A DNA stretch of 64,000 nucleotides from Nocardioides pantholopis (GCF_003710085.1 NZ_CP033324.1:992001-1056000), one strand, 5' to 3'. Positions 16,215 through 26,034 are shown, counted from the first letter of the stretch. Notes: a model not told the origin generated them from the sequence alone. Program-made: numbers and translations.

Positions 16215-16220
16215 ACGGTA
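16215..16220 (-). promoter_or_regulatory. -10 element, VOC gene (leaderless)
   Basis: TACCGT on the minus strand lies 6 nt before the ATG at 16208, placing the expected transcription start at or next to the start codon. Confidence 0.5.
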
Positions 16221-16322
16221 GACCCGCGCAGTGGCCTGCGTCACGGGTCGCTTACGACCCGGGGGACCGCCCCGCATACCGTGGCCCGGTCCTTCCCCCC
16301 CCGGAACCGGAGGATCTCTCGG

Positions 16323-16832
16323 ATGACCCCCTTCGCCAGGCTGATGACCGCGCTCCTGACCCTTGCCCTCCCGCTGACAGTCCTCGCCGGTACGCCGAGC
16401 GCCGCCGCGCCCCACGAGCCCAACGAGCCTGCCGCGACCGCGCCCGGCGACTCCCGGGCCGCGCCCAATGCCTACGAGAAGCAGACCCACCGCGCCACCA
16501 ACAAGCAGCGCGCCAAGCGCGGGCTGGTCAAGGTGCGTCGCGACGGCTGCCTGCAGCGGTTCGCCGACCGGCACGCCCGGCGGATGGCCCGCCAGCAGCG
16601 GATCTACCACCAGGACCTCGGCCCGATCCTGAGCCGCTGCGGTCTCCGGGCTGTCGGCGAGAACGTCGCGATGGGCTATCCCACCGGCCGCGCGGTCGTG
16701 AACCAGGGCTGGATGAGGTCGCCGGGACACCGGGCGAACATCCTGCGCGGGGAGTACCGGATCCAGGCGATCGGGTCGCACCGCGGCGCCGACGGTGCCC
16801 GGTACGCCTCGCAGGTCCTGGCCCGCCGCTGA
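16323..16832 (+). CDS. Secreted CAP/SCP domain protein
   Basis: A 169-residue exported protein. GGAGG lies about 10 nt before the ATG. The signal peptide (FARLMTALLTLALPLTVLAG) ends near AAA-28. The mature part is a CAP (SCP/PR-1-like) domain: NKQRAKRGLVKVRRDGCLQR, the HARRMARQQRIYHQD helix, GENVAMGYPTGRAVVNQGWM and SPGHRANILRGEYRIQAIGS, which carry the usual His/Glu cavity residues. Two cysteines may pair. Bacterial CAP proteins act outside the cell and their role is poorly known. Confidence 0.88.
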   Translation: MTPFARLMTALLTLALPLTVLAGTPSAAAPHEPNEPAATAPGDSRAAPNAYEKQTHRATNKQRAKRGLVKVRRDGCLQRFADRHARRMARQQRIYHQDLGPILSRCGLRAVGENVAMGYPTGRAVVNQGWMRSPGHRANILRGEYRIQAIGSHRGADGARYASQVLARR

Positions 16833-16875
16833 GCCCGCTCCGCGGCGCCCTTTCGACAGGCCTGTACGACCGCCG

Positions 16876-16881
16876 TAACCT
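16876..16881 (+). promoter_or_regulatory. -10 element, prfB (leaderless)
   Basis: TAACCT lies 8 nt upstream of the GTG start codon of prfB, with no ribosome-binding sequence between them. Confidence 0.5.
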
Positions 16882-16889
16882 TGTTCCTT

Positions 16890-18008
16890 GTGGCGGGCCC
16901 TGACTACGACGTAGAGATCAAGCAGCTCCAAGCGACCATGCGCACCATCGAGCAGGTGCTGGACGTGGACGCGATGCGCGTGGAGATCGCCGACCTCGCG
17001 GAGCAGGTGGCCGCGCCGGACCTGTGGGACGACCAGGCCAACGCCACCCGGGTGACCGGGCGGCTCTCGGACCTCCAGGGTCAGGTGGACCGGTTCACCG
17101 AGCTCTCCACCCGGATCGAGGACCTCGGCCTGATGGTCGAGCTCGGCCAGGAGGAGGGCGACGCGGAGACCCTCGCCGACGCCGAGCGCGAGCTCGGCAA
17201 GATCAAGAAGGCCGTCGAGGGCCTCGAGGTCCGCACCCTGCTCTCCGGTGAGTACGACGCGCGCGAGGCGCTGGTGACCATCCGCGCCGGCGCCGGGGGC
17301 GTGGACGCCGCCGACTTCGCCGAGATGCTGATGCGGATGTACACGCGCTGGGCCGAGCAGCACAAGTACCCCGTGGAGGTCTTCGACACCTCCTACGCCG
17401 AGGAGGCGGGCCTGAAGTCCGCCACCTTCGCGATCCACGCGCCGTACGCCTACGGCCACCTCAGCGTCGAGGCCGGCACCCACCGGCTGGTCCGGATCAG
17501 CCCCTTCGACAACCAGGGCCGCCGCCAGACGTCGTTCGCCGCCGTCGAGGTCGTCCCGGTGCTCGAGCAGACCGACGAGATCGACGTGCCCGACGAGGAG
17601 ATCCGCGTCGACGTCTACCGCTCCGGCGGCCCCGGCGGTCAGTCGGTCAACACCACCGACTCCGCGGTCCGGCTGACCCACATCCCCACCGGCACCGTCG
17701 TCTCCTGCCAGAACGAGAAGAGCCAGCTGCAGAACAAGGCCAGCGCCATGGTGGTGCTCAAGGCCAAGCTGCTGGCCCGCAAGAAGGCCGAGGAGAAGGC
17801 GCACCTCGACGACCTCAAGGGCGACGTGCAGGCCAGCTGGGGCGACCAGATGCGCAACTACGTGCTGAACCCCTACCAGGTCGTCAAGGACCTGCGCACC
17901 GGCTACGAGGTCGGCAACCCGAGCTCGGTCTTCGACGGCGACCTGGACGGGTTCCTCGAGGCCGGCATCCGCTGGCGCCGCGGCGCCGAGAAGGCCGAGC
18001 AGAACTAG
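16890..18008 (+). CDS. prfB: Peptide chain release factor 2
   Basis: A 372-residue class I release factor that recognises UGA/UAA and hydrolyses peptidyl-tRNA. The SPF codon-recognition tripeptide is at residues 204-206 and the universal GGQ is at 249-251 ([15 protein letters not shown]). GTG is the start ([16 protein letters not shown] follows). Unlike the E. coli gene there is no in-frame stop or programmed +1 shift; the frame is open throughout. It matters here because UGA is also decoded as Sec in fdhA, so RF2 competes with SelB at that codon. Confidence 0.96.
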   Translation: MAGPDYDVEIKQLQATMRTIEQVLDVDAMRVEIADLAEQVAAPDLWDDQANATRVTGRLSDLQGQVDRFTELSTRIEDLGLMVELGQEEGDAETLADAERELGKIKKAVEGLEVRTLLSGEYDAREALVTIRAGAGGVDAADFAEMLMRMYTRWAEQHKYPVEVFDTSYAEEAGLKSATFAIHAPYAYGHLSVEAGTHRLVRISPFDNQGRRQTSFAAVEVVPVLEQTDEIDVPDEEIRVDVYRSGGPGGQSVNTTDSAVRLTHIPTGTVVSCQNEKSQLQNKASAMVVLKAKLLARKKAEEKAHLDDLKGDVQASWGDQMRNYVLNPYQVVKDLRTGYEVGNPSSVFDGDLDGFLEAGIRWRRGAEKAEQN

Positions 18009-18015
18009 CGCCGGT

Positions 18016-18044
18016 CCCGGGCGGGGCGTTTCCCCGCACCCGGG
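18016..18044. terminator. Hairpin terminator after prfB
   Basis: CCCGGG-CGGGG pairs with CCCCG-(CA)-CCCGGG around a CGTTT loop, starting 8 nt after the prfB stop. Confidence 0.5.
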
Positions 18045-18062
18045 CCGGGCTACTGCCTGCCC

Positions 18063-18899
18063 ATGGGTGAGATCCGGGTCGGCATCTCCGGCTGGACCTA
18101 CGCCGGGTGGCGCGGCGACTTCTACCCCGCCGGGCTGGTGCAGCGCCGCGAGCTCGAGTACGCCGCCGGGCGGCTGGGCAGCATCGAGATCAACGGCTCC
18201 TTCTACTCCCTCCAGCGCCCCACGTCGTACGCCCGCTGGCGCGCGGAGACCCCCGACGACTTCGTCTTCGCGGTCAAGGGCGGCCGGTTCGTCACCCACA
18301 TGCTGCGGCTGCGCAACGTCGAGACCGCGCTGGCGAACTTCTTCGCCAGCGGCGTGCTGGCGCTCGGGCCCAAGCTGGGGCCGGTGCTCTGGCAGCTGCC
18401 GGAGAACCTCGCCTTCGACGCCGCGGTGCTCGCCGACTTCCTGGCCCGGCTGCCGCGGACCCACGACCAGGTCGCCGAGCTGGCCACCCGCCACGACGGC
18501 AAACTCGCCCAGGACCGGGCGCTGACCACTGTCGAGCCGGGGCTGGGGGACCGGCGGGTACGGCACGCGCTGGAGTTCCGCAGCGAGTCGTTCTGCACCG
18601 AGGAGGCCTTCGACCTGCTGCGCGCCCACGACGTGGGCTGCGTGGTCGCCGACACCGCCGGGCGGTTCCCGAAGGCCGAGGTCGTCACCAGCGACCTGGT
18701 CTACGTGCGCCTGCACGGCGACACCGAGCTCTACACCAGCGGCTACTCCCGCGCCGCGCTGGAGGAGTGGGCCGCCAAGTGCCGTGACTGGGCGCGCTCG
18801 GGCGACGTGGTCGTCTACTTCGACAACGACGCCAAGGGCTTCGCCCCGCACGACGCCGAGGCGCTCCAGGAGCTGCTCGCCGACCGCCGGGTCGCCTAG
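18063..18899 (+). CDS. DUF72 (YecE-like) protein
   Basis: A 278-residue TIM-barrel-like protein of the DUF72/YecE family: RVGISGWTYAGWRGDFYPAG at the start, EINGSFYSLQRPTSYARW, FVFAVKGGRFVTHMLRL, LEFRSESFCTEEAFDLL and YVRLHGDTELYTSGYS near the end are the conserved blocks. The family is widespread and its biochemical role is unsettled; it has been suggested to bind nucleic acid or metal. It is convergent with the secreted protein gene that begins 8 nt downstream. Confidence 0.92.
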   Translation: MGEIRVGISGWTYAGWRGDFYPAGLVQRRELEYAAGRLGSIEINGSFYSLQRPTSYARWRAETPDDFVFAVKGGRFVTHMLRLRNVETALANFFASGVLALGPKLGPVLWQLPENLAFDAAVLADFLARLPRTHDQVAELATRHDGKLAQDRALTTVEPGLGDRRVRHALEFRSESFCTEEAFDLLRAHDVGCVVADTAGRFPKAEVVTSDLVYVRLHGDTELYTSGYSRAALEEWAAKCRDWARSGDVVVYFDNDAKGFAPHDAEALQELLADRRVA

Positions 18900-18906
18900 C
18901 TCCCGC

Positions 18907-19536
18907 CTAGTCCGCGGCGGCGGCGCTGGCGACGGCGACGCACCACCGGCCGGCCCGGTCCTCCAGGTCGGCGACCGCGACCGGGTCGGCGGTGGGCGGC
19001 TCGCCGAGGCTGCAGACCAGCCACGCGTCGCCGAACAGGCCGCGGAAGGAGACCACCGACTGCGCCTCGCTGGTGCAGACCAGGGCGCTCGACTCCGCGC
19101 CGTACGCCGGGGCGCCCGCGACCGGCGTGCAGCCCCGCGCCCGGGCGGCGCTGCGGCTCAGCTGCGCCGCGCGCTTCGCGGTGACCGGGGGAGCGAAGAC
19201 CCAGGCGGTGGCGGTGCGGGCGTTCGGACCGGTCCAGGAGCAGCCGTACTCGTGGACGATGTCGTCGACGCCGGGCGGCCCCTGGTCGCCCGGGGTCCAG
19301 GACAGCTCGTCGACCGGGTCGCCGCCGACCGCCTCGACCACCCGGTCCGGATCCACCCGGTCGCAGAAGCCGTCTCGGCGTACTGCCAGGCCGGTGGTGT
19401 CGAACTCGGCCAGCGGGATGCTCGGGACCGCGACCGGGCCCTCGTCCTCGCCGGGGTCGACCAGAACGGCGACGCCGACGGCGACCGCCACGACCGTCAC
19501 CGCGGACGCGGCGAGGAGCAGACGCAGCGTGGGCAT
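18907..19536 (-). CDS. Secreted or membrane-anchored hypothetical protein
   Basis: About 209 residues. An N-terminal hydrophobic stretch (LRLLLAASAVTVVAVAVGVA) acts as a signal anchor. The exported part has five cysteines (FCDRV, YGCSW, RGCTP, LVCTS, LVCSL) and ends WCVAVASAAAAD, resembling DUF3558-type actinobacterial envelope proteins, though I am not sure of the family. TATCTT 6 nt upstream of ATG 19536 supports this start over the GTG two codons before. Confidence 0.7.
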   Translation of the reverse strand: MPTLRLLLAASAVTVVAVAVGVAVLVDPGEDEGPVAVPSIPLAEFDTTGLAVRRDGFCDRVDPDRVVEAVGGDPVDELSWTPGDQGPPGVDDIVHEYGCSWTGPNARTATAWVFAPPVTAKRAAQLSRSAARARGCTPVAGAPAYGAESSALVCTSEAQSVVSFRGLFGDAWLVCSLGEPPTADPVAVADLEDRAGRWCVAVASAAAAD

Positions 19537-19542
19537 GAGCAC

Positions 19543-19548
19543 AAGATA
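19543..19548 (-). promoter_or_regulatory. -10 element, secreted protein gene (leaderless)
   Basis: TATCTT on the minus strand, 6 nt upstream of ATG 19536. Confidence 0.5.
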
Positions 19549-19582
19549 CGGAGCGCGTCCGCGCGCTCTCAGGCGCCTCGCG

Positions 19583-19588
19583 TACCGT
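19583..19588 (+). promoter_or_regulatory. -10 element, ftsE (leaderless)
   Basis: TACCGT lies 7 nt before the GTG of ftsE. The 59 nt between the two divergent start codons thus hold both -10 elements. Confidence 0.5.
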
Positions 19589-19595
19589 CGCTCGG

Positions 19596-20285
19596 GTGAT
19601 TCGCTTCGAGAAGGTCACCAAGAGCTATCCCGGGACCGGCAGCCCAGCCCTCGACCAGGTCTCGGTGGACGTCGACAAGGGCGAGTTCGTCTTCCTGGTG
19701 GGCACCTCGGGCTCCGGCAAGTCGACGGCCCTCCGCCTCGTGCTGCGCGAGACCCGACCCACCAGCGGGCGGGTCTACGTCGCGGGCAAGGAGATCAACC
19801 GGCTGGCCGGCTGGAAGGTGCCGCGGCTGCGCCGCCAGATCGGCACGGTCTTCCAGGACTTCCGACTGCTGCAGAACAAGACGGTCACCGAGAACGTCGC
19901 GTTCGCGCTCCAGGTGATCGGCAAGCCGCGCGCCGAGATCCGGCGGCTGGTGCCCGAGACCCTCGAGCTGGTCGGCCTGGAGGGCAAGGGGGACCGGCTC
20001 CCCGACGAGCTCTCCGGTGGCGAGCAGCAGCGGGTCGCGGTCGCGCGGGCCTTCGTCAACCGGCCGATGATCCTGATCGCCGACGAGCCCACCGGCAACC
20101 TCGACCCGACCACCTCGGTCGGCATCATGAAGCTCCTCGACCGGATCAACCGGACCGGCACCACCGTGCTGATGGCCACCCACGACCACGGCATCGTCGA
20201 CCAGATGCGCAAGCGGGTCATCGAGCTGGACCACGGTCGCGTGGTGCGCGACCAGGCCCAGGGCAGCTACGGCTTCCAGCACTGA
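19596..20285 (+). CDS. ftsE: Cell-division ATP-binding protein FtsE
   Basis: A 229-residue ABC ATPase. Walker [11 protein letters not shown]-loop FQDFRLL, signature LSGGEQQR, Walker B ILIADEP and H-loop ATHDH are all present, and [20 protein letters not shown] is the FtsE N-terminus. It works with FtsX at the divisome; ATP hydrolysis switches on a periplasmic or extracellular peptidoglycan hydrolase. GTG start. ftsX follows after 49 nt and the M23 hydrolase follows ftsX, so the three probably form one unit. Confidence 0.96.
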   Translation: MIRFEKVTKSYPGTGSPALDQVSVDVDKGEFVFLVGTSGSGKSTALRLVLRETRPTSGRVYVAGKEINRLAGWKVPRLRRQIGTVFQDFRLLQNKTVTENVAFALQVIGKPRAEIRRLVPETLELVGLEGKGDRLPDELSGGEQQRVAVARAFVNRPMILIADEPTGNLDPTTSVGIMKLLDRINRTGTTVLMATHDHGIVDQMRKRVIELDHGRVVRDQAQGSYGFQH

Positions 20286-20334
20286 CCCACCGCCGGACCT
20301 CGACGCTTCCCGATCCCAGGAGAACCTCACTTCC

Positions 20335-21252
20335 ATGCAGCTGCGCTATGTCTTCTCCGAGCTCCGCCAGGGGCTGCGCCGCAACCTGTCCATGCATCTG
20401 GCCGTGGTGCTCACGCTGTTCGTGTCCCTGACCCTGGTCGGGCTCGGGGTGCTGCTCAACCAGCAGGCCGACCGCGCCGCGGAGCGGTACGGCAACGCGC
20501 TGCAGGTGGTGGTCTACCTGTGCCGCGACGACGACCCGGAGGCGGCCTGCACCTCGGCGGTCACCGACGCCCAGCGCGAGCTCGTGCAGCAGACCGTCGA
20601 CGACAACCCCGAGGTCGAGTCCTCCCGGTTCGAGAGCAGCGCCGAGGCCTTCGACAAGGTCAAGGAGCTCTACGGGTTCCCCGAGGACTACTTCGAGGGC
20701 TCCGACCCGGTGCTGACCCCCGAGGACATGCCCGAGGCCATCTGGATCACGCTGAAGGACCCCGACGAGTTCGAGGGCATCACCAGCGCGGTCGCGGGCC
20801 TGGACGGCGTCTCGAAGGTGGTCGACAACCGGGAGTACGTCAGCCAGATCTACGACACCCTGGACGTGCTGCAGACCGGTGCGCTGGTCGTGGCGGCGTT
20901 CCTGGTGCTCGCCGCGCTGATGCTGGTCGCCAACACGATCCGGCTCACCGCCTTCGCCCGGCGCAAGGAGATCGGCATCATGCGGCTGGTCGGCGCCTCC
21001 ACGCTCTACATCACGCTGCCGTTCCTGCTCGAGGCGCTGGTCACTGCCCTGGTGAGCGTGGTGCTGGCCGGCGGGGCCCTGGTCGCGCTGATGAAGTTCG
21101 GCGTACGCGACAAGCTCCAGGAGTCCCTGCAGTTCCTGCCCTGGATCGGCTGGAGCGAGCTGACGACCGCCGTGCTCGTGGTCGCGGTCCTCGGTCCGCT
21201 GCTCACGCTGATTCCGACACTCCTGCTGACGCGCAAATACCTCAAAGTCTGA
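20335..21252 (+). CDS. ftsX: Cell-division permease-like protein FtsX
   Basis: A 305-residue, four-helix membrane protein. Helix 1 (LAVVLTLFVSLTLVGLGVLL) is followed by a large extracytoplasmic domain with two cysteines (YLCRDDDPEAAC), then three C-terminal helices (about 180-203, 227-252, 277-298) with the FtsX loop ARRKEIGIMRLVGAS. It transmits the FtsE ATPase cycle to an outside hydrolase, most likely the coiled-coil M23 protein encoded next. AGGAG precedes the ATG. Confidence 0.95.
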   Translation: MQLRYVFSELRQGLRRNLSMHLAVVLTLFVSLTLVGLGVLLNQQADRAAERYGNALQVVVYLCRDDDPEAACTSAVTDAQRELVQQTVDDNPEVESSRFESSAEAFDKVKELYGFPEDYFEGSDPVLTPEDMPEAIWITLKDPDEFEGITSAVAGLDGVSKVVDNREYVSQIYDTLDVLQTGALVVAAFLVLAALMLVANTIRLTAFARRKEIGIMRLVGASTLYITLPFLLEALVTALVSVVLAGGALVALMKFGVRDKLQESLQFLPWIGWSELTTAVLVVAVLGPLLTLIPTLLLTRKYLKV

Positions 21253-21308
21253 TCCGCGGCACCTACGGTTGAAGAGTTCACCACCCCCGAACACCGAAGG
21301 TTGACCCG

Positions 21309-22562
21309 GTGCGCTTCTTCCCCAGCGCCTCGCGCCCTCGGCTGGCCGCAGTCACACTTGCCTGCGCGCTCGCCACGGGTTCCGCGGCAGTTCCCCTGGC
21401 CCACGCCGACGACGACCTCAAGAAACGCCAGCACCAGGTGGAGAAGCAGGTGGAGGCGGCCCACGACGAGCTGGAGCACTCCAGCGCGCAGGCCCGCCGC
21501 GCCACCCGCCGTCTGGAGGTCGCGCTCGGCAAGCTGCGCGAGCGCCGGGCCGGGCTCGCCTCCGCCCGGGCCCAGGTGCAGGCCGCCCGCGCGGTCGACA
21601 TCTCGATGCGCGAGAAGCTCGCCGCCGCCGAGCAGGCGCTGGTGGAGGCGAGCGCCGCTGTCGTCGCCGGCCAGAAGGCCGTGGCGGAGCAGCGCAGGTC
21701 CGTCGTCGACACCGTCACCACGATCTACCAGGACGGCGACCCGCGGATGATGGCGCTGTCCTCGATCCTGGACTCCGCCGACTCCACCGACCTGATCCGG
21801 CGTACCGAGGTCGGTGACGTGCTCGTGAACCGCGAGGCCGCCGACCTGGACAAGCTGCGCGCCACCGAGGTGCTGCTGCGGGTCCGCGAGGACCGGGTCG
21901 AGAAGGCCAAGGTGGCCGTCGCCGAGCAGCGCGCCGCCGCCGCCGCCCACCTGCGCGAGATGGCCCAGCTGCGCGACGCCGCGGCCCAGGCCCGGGCCGA
22001 GGTGCGCACCTACGTGGTCCAGGCGAAGTCGGTCCGGGAGGTCGCCGACCGGGCCCGGGAGCGCGACCAGGCGGTGCTGGCTCGCCTCGAGCGCCAGGAG
22101 CAGACGATCCGGGCGAAGATCCTCGCCCAGGCGCGCCGTGCCGGCGCCGGCTACCGGGGCAAGTCCGGCGGGTTCTTCGACCACCCGGTCGCGGGCTCGG
22201 TCACCTCGCCCTACGGCTACCGCAAGCACCCGATCTACGGCTACTGGGGCCTGCACGACGGCACCGACTTCGGCGCCGCGTGCGGCACCCCGCTGCACGC
22301 GGTCGCGACCGGCACCGTGGCCTCGAAGTACTTCTCGGCCGTCTACGGCAACCGGCTGCACCTCAACGTCGGCAACGTCAACGGCCGCTTCATCACCGCG
22401 GTCTACAACCACGCCACCCACTACACAGTGGGCCCCGGCGACCGGGTGCGCCGCGGCCAGGTGATCGGGTACGTCGGCTCGACCGGCTGGTCCACCGGCT
22501 GCCACCTGCACTTCACCACGCTGGCCAACGGCGACACGACCAACCCGATGAACTACCTGTGA
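21309..22562 (+). CDS. Coiled-coil M23 peptidoglycan endopeptidase (FtsEX partner, RipC/PcsB-like)
   Basis: A 417-residue exported protein. The signal peptide ends near AHA-33. Residues about 35-270 are almost continuous heptad-rich coiled coil (KKRQHQVEKQVEAAHDELEH...). The C-terminal M23/LytM domain has the zinc ligands H316 and D320 (HDGTD) and H399/H401 (CHLHF), so it looks catalytically active. Coiled coil plus M23 directly downstream of ftsEX matches EnvC/PcsB/RipC-type hydrolases or activators that split septal wall. GTG start with a modest ribosome site (GAAGG). Confidence 0.92.
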   Translation: MRFFPSASRPRLAAVTLACALATGSAAVPLAHADDDLKKRQHQVEKQVEAAHDELEHSSAQARRATRRLEVALGKLRERRAGLASARAQVQAARAVDISMREKLAAAEQALVEASAAVVAGQKAVAEQRRSVVDTVTTIYQDGDPRMMALSSILDSADSTDLIRRTEVGDVLVNREAADLDKLRATEVLLRVREDRVEKAKVAVAEQRAAAAAHLREMAQLRDAAAQARAEVRTYVVQAKSVREVADRARERDQAVLARLERQEQTIRAKILAQARRAGAGYRGKSGGFFDHPVAGSVTSPYGYRKHPIYGYWGLHDGTDFGAACGTPLHAVATGTVASKYFSAVYGNRLHLNVGNVNGRFITAVYNHATHYTVGPGDRVRRGQVIGYVGSTGWSTGCHLHFTTLANGDTTNPMNYL

Positions 22563-22631
22563 CCGCACCCGGTCGCGGCCCGTGCCGTCGGCAGGTGTTT
22601 TCGAATTGCGCGCGGCTGCGAGAATGACGCC

Positions 22632-23111
22632 ATGGCCAAGGAGCAGGGCAGCAAGCTGATCGCCCAGAACAGGAAGGCGCGTCACGACTACGCCATCGAG
22701 GACACCTTCGAGGCCGGGCTGGTGCTCCAGGGCACCGAGGTGAAGTCGCTGCGCCAGGGCCGGGCGTCCCTGGTGGACGGGTTCGTCGACATCGACCGCG
22801 GCGAGGCCTGGCTGCACGGCGTCCACATCCCGGAGTACTCCCAGGGCACCTGGACCAACCACGCCGCCCGGCGCAAGCGCAAGCTGCTGCTCAACCGCGT
22901 CGAGATCGACAAGATCGAGCGCCGGGTCAACGAGAAGGGCCTGACCGTCGTGCCGCTCGCGCTGTACTTCAAGGACGGCCGCGCGAAGATCGAGATCGGC
23001 CTGGCCAAGGGCAAGAAGTCGTGGGACAAGCGGCAGAGCATCGCCGAGCGCACCGCCAACCGGGAGAAGGAGCAGGCCCTGGGCCGGCACCTGAAGGGCA
23101 TGCGTGACTGA
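22632..23111 (+). CDS. smpB: SsrA-binding protein SmpB
   Basis: A 159-residue OB-fold protein that binds tmRNA and carries it into stalled ribosomes. Hallmarks: [57 protein letters not shown] and the basic C-terminal tail [20 protein letters not shown]. Its RNA partner ssrA lies 3 kb downstream (26132-26499). The last 8 nt overlap the next gene's GTG. Confidence 0.96.
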   Translation: MAKEQGSKLIAQNRKARHDYAIEDTFEAGLVLQGTEVKSLRQGRASLVDGFVDIDRGEAWLHGVHIPEYSQGTWTNHAARRKRKLLLNRVEIDKIERRVNEKGLTVVPLALYFKDGRAKIEIGLAKGKKSWDKRQSIAERTANREKEQALGRHLKGMRD

Positions 23112-24000
23112 TCCGGCCGGCGCCCCCGACGGGGACGTCGAGCCGGTCCGGGCGTTCTGGAACGAGCTCGGGCTGCCCGGCCTGATCGACCTGCACGTCC
23201 ACTTCCTGCCGCCGCCCATCCAGCGGGCGGTGTGGGCGGTCTTCGACGCGGCCGGCCCGAAGATCGGGCGGGACTGGCCGATCCGCTACCGCGGCTCCCA
23301 CGAGGAGCGGGTCGCGACGCTGCGCGCGATGGGGGTACGCCGGTTCCCGACGCTGCCCTACGCCCACAAGCCCGGCGTCGCGGCGTACCTCAACGACTGG
23401 GCCCGCGACTTCGCCGTGACGGTGCCCGAGGCGCTGTGGTCGGCGACGTTCTACCCCGAGCCCGGAGCGGGTGCCGACGTCGCCGACCTGGTCGCCGGCG
23501 GGGTCGAGGTGTTCAAGGTGCACCTGCAGGTGGGGGAGTTCCTGGCCAACGACCCGCTGCTGGACCCGGTCTGGGGCGTGCTCGAGGACGCCGGGACCCC
23601 GGTCGTCCTGCACGCCGGCTCCGGCCCGGTCGGCAACGACTTCACCGGCCCCGCGTCGGTGCGGCGGCTGCTGGCCCGGTTCCCGCGGCTGACGCTGGTG
23701 ATCGCCCACCTCGGTGCCCCGGAGTACGCCGAGTTCCTGGCGCTGGCGGAGCGCCACGACCGGGTGCACCTGGACACGACGATGGTGTTCACCGACTTCT
23801 TCGAGGCGGACGCGCCGTACCCGCGCGAGCTCCGCCCGCGGCTGCTCGACCTGCAGGAGCGGGTCCTGCTCGGCACCGACTTCCCGACGATCCCCTACCC
23901 CTACGCCCACCAGTTGGAGTCGCTGGCCCGCCTCGATTTGGGCGACGACTGGCTGCGGGCGGTGTGCTGGGAGAACGGGGTGCGGCTGCTCGGCGAGTAG
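23104..24000 (+). CDS. Amidohydrolase-2 family metal-dependent hydrolase
   Basis: A 298-residue TIM-barrel amidohydrolase. Metal ligands appear in order: LIDLHVHF (HxH), [16 protein letters not shown] and the C-terminal GTDFPTI Asp. The family hydrolyses or decarboxylates small organic acids; no substrate is indicated by the context. The GTG start overlaps smpB by 8 nt, so it is translated from the same mRNA. Confidence 0.88.
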   Translation: MTDPAGAPDGDVEPVRAFWNELGLPGLIDLHVHFLPPPIQRAVWAVFDAAGPKIGRDWPIRYRGSHEERVATLRAMGVRRFPTLPYAHKPGVAAYLNDWARDFAVTVPEALWSATFYPEPGAGADVADLVAGGVEVFKVHLQVGEFLANDPLLDPVWGVLEDAGTPVVLHAGSGPVGNDFTGPASVRRLLARFPRLTLVIAHLGAPEYAEFLALAERHDRVHLDTTMVFTDFFEADAPYPRELRPRLLDLQERVLLGTDFPTIPYPYAHQLESLARLDLGDDWLRAVCWENGVRLLGE

Positions 24001-24014
24001 GCGCACACTGGGCC

Positions 24015-24647
24015 ATGACCGACCTGTGGCGGACCGTCGCCGACGAGCGGCTCGCGTTCGTCGCACTGCTCGAGGGACTGGGCCCCGAGCAGTGGGACGT
24101 GGCGAGCCTGTGCCCGGCGTGGACGGTGCACGGGGTCCTCGCGCACCTCGTCAGCGCGCAGGACAGCGGGGTCCGGCAGAAGCTCCTCGCAGCGGTGCGC
24201 GCCGGCGGTTCGCCGGCCCGCACCACCGAGCTGCTCGCCGAGCAGTACGCCGACCGGTCGCCCGGGGAGCTGGTCGCGTGGGTGCGCGCCCACGTCGACA
24301 GCCGGTTCGCCCCACCGGGGATGGGGCCCCGGGCGCCGCTGACCGACGTCATGGTGCATCGGGTCGACATCGCGGTGCCGCTGGGGATCGCCCTGGACCG
24401 GCCGCCGCGCTCCTGGGTCCCAGTGCTGGACTTCCTCGTCGGGCACACCCCGATGCTCGGCGTGCTGCGCCGCGGCTTCCCGGCGGCGACCTACCGGGCC
24501 ACCGACGTCGGGTGGCAGCACGGGGCGGGCCCGGAGGTGGCCGGCCCGGCCGGGGCGCTGGGCCCGGCCCTCGCCGGGCGGGCCGCGCTGGTCGACGAGC
24601 TGACCGGCCCGGGCGTCCCCGCGATGCGGGACTGGGCGACGGCCTGA
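24015..24647 (+). CDS. Maleylpyruvate isomerase-like (mycothiol-dependent DinB fold) protein
   Basis: A 210-residue member of the MDMPI/DinB four-helix family: DLWRTVADERLAFVALLEGL, then CPAWTVHGVLAHLVSAQDSG with the helix-2 His, and VMVHRVDIAVPLG with the second metal His. Such actinobacterial proteins use mycothiol as cofactor in isomerase or transferase reactions. The partner substrate is unknown. It starts 14 nt after the amidohydrolase. Confidence 0.8.
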   Translation: MTDLWRTVADERLAFVALLEGLGPEQWDVASLCPAWTVHGVLAHLVSAQDSGVRQKLLAAVRAGGSPARTTELLAEQYADRSPGELVAWVRAHVDSRFAPPGMGPRAPLTDVMVHRVDIAVPLGIALDRPPRSWVPVLDFLVGHTPMLGVLRRGFPAATYRATDVGWQHGAGPEVAGPAGALGPALAGRAALVDELTGPGVPAMRDWATA

Positions 24648-24696
24648 CCGCCTCGGCGCCGGGGGCACGGCGTACTCGCTCTCGACGGCTCCTGGC

Positions 24697-24702
24697 TACG
24701 GT
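24697..24702 (+). promoter_or_regulatory. -10 element, CorC-like gene (leaderless)
   Basis: TACGGT ends 6 nt before the ATG at 24709. Confidence 0.5.
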
Positions 24703-24708
24703 GGCGGC

Positions 24709-26034
24709 ATGGATTCCGGAACCGCTGTGGACATCCTGCTGGTCATCGCCTTCATCCTGATGGGCGGGGTCTTCGCGGCCACCGAGATCGCCCTGGTGTC
24801 GCTGCGGGTCGGCCAGGTGGACCGGCTCGACTCGGAGGGCGGCCGTGGCGCGGCCGTGGCCCGGCTGGCCCGGGACCCGAACCGGTTCCTCTCCGCCGTG
24901 CAGATCGGCGTGACCGTGGCCGGCTTCTTCTCGGCGGCGTTCGGCGCCTCGACGCTGGCGCCCCAGTTCGCGCCGACGTTCGAGAGCCTCGGCCTGCCGG
25001 CCGCCGAGACGGTCTCGCTGGTGGTCACGACGCTGGTCGTGTCCTACCTGTCGCTGGTGCTGGGCGAGCTGGTCCCCAAGCGACTGGCGCTGCAGCGGTC
25101 CGTGGGCTTCGCGCGGATCCTGGCCCCGCCGCTGGGCAGGTTCGCGACCGTGATGACCCCGGTCATCTGGCTGCTCTCGATCTCCACGAACGCGCTGGTC
25201 CGGCTGCTGGGCGGGAACCCGGACGCGACCAACGAGGAGATCGACGAGGAGGAGCTGCGCGGCCTCATCTCCGGGCACCAGGGCATCCCCGCCGAGGAGC
25301 GGGAGATCGTCGAGGACGTCTTCGCCGCCGGCGACCGCTCGGTGAAGGAGGTGATGCGCCCGCGCGGCGACGTGGTCTTCCTGGAGGGCGCGATGACGCT
25401 GGCCGAGGCGGCCCGGGTGCTCGCCCGGCAGCCGTACACGCGCTTCCCGATCACCGGGCGCGACTTCGACGACATCCTCGGCTACCTGCACCTGCGCGAC
25501 GTGCTGGGCCACGGGGAGGACCAGGAGCACACGGTGGCCGACCTGCGCCGCGAGGTGCTGCTGCTGCCGGCGACGAACCGGGTGCTGCCGTCGCTGAACC
25601 GGATGCGCCGCGACGGCGTACACCTGGCCGTCGTCGTCGACGAGTACGGCGGCACCGACGGCATCGTCACCCTCGAGGACCTGGTGGAGGAGCTGGTCGG
25701 CGACATCCGCGACGAGTACGACGAGTCGGCGCCGCCGCCGTCGCTGGGGCCGGGGGAGGAGCTCACGGTCGAGGGCAGCCTGAGCCTCGAGGACTTCGCC
25801 GACCGCACCGGCATCGAGCTGGAGGACGGCCCGTACGAGACCGTCGCCGGCTACCTGCTGGAGCGCCTGGAGCGGATGGCGGCCCAGGGCGACCGGGTCG
25901 CGGTCGACGGGGTGGTTCTGGAGGTCGCCGAGGTCGTGGACCACCGGATCACCCGGGTCGCGGTCTGGTCGACGGCGGCTCCCCCCGCCGAGCCGGAGGC
26001 CGGTCAGGAGGCCCCGCGGGAGTCCGCGAGGTGA
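24709..26034 (+). CDS. CNNM/CorC (HlyC) family CBS-domain membrane protein
   Basis: A 441-residue protein with a DUF21/CNNM transmembrane domain (residues about 1-190; LLVIAFILMGGVFAATEIAL), a CBS pair (VMRPRGDVVFLEGAMTLAEA and VLPSLNRMRRDGVHLAVVVD) and the C-terminal CorC/HlyC domain (VEGSLSLEDFADRTGIELED). Members are linked to Mg2+/Co2+ efflux; the old name hemolysin C is misleading. It stands between the MDMPI gene and tmRNA with its own leaderless promoter. Confidence 0.93.
   Translation: MDSGTAVDILLVIAFILMGGVFAATEIALVSLRVGQVDRLDSEGGRGAAVARLARDPNRFLSAVQIGVTVAGFFSAAFGASTLAPQFAPTFESLGLPAAETVSLVVTTLVVSYLSLVLGELVPKRLALQRSVGFARILAPPLGRFATVMTPVIWLLSISTNALVRLLGGNPDATNEEIDEEELRGLISGHQGIPAEEREIVEDVFAAGDRSVKEVMRPRGDVVFLEGAMTLAEAARVLARQPYTRFPITGRDFDDILGYLHLRDVLGHGEDQEHTVADLRREVLLLPATNRVLPSLNRMRRDGVHLAVVVDEYGGTDGIVTLEDLVEELVGDIRDEYDESAPPPSLGPGEELTVEGSLSLEDFADRTGIELEDGPYETVAGYLLERLERMAAQGDRVAVDGVVLEVAEVVDHRITRVAVWSTAAPPAEPEAGQEAPRESAR

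Noticed and set aside
16890..18008. Programmed frameshift in prfB
   Set aside because: No in-frame stop or shift site; the gene is open from GTG to the end.
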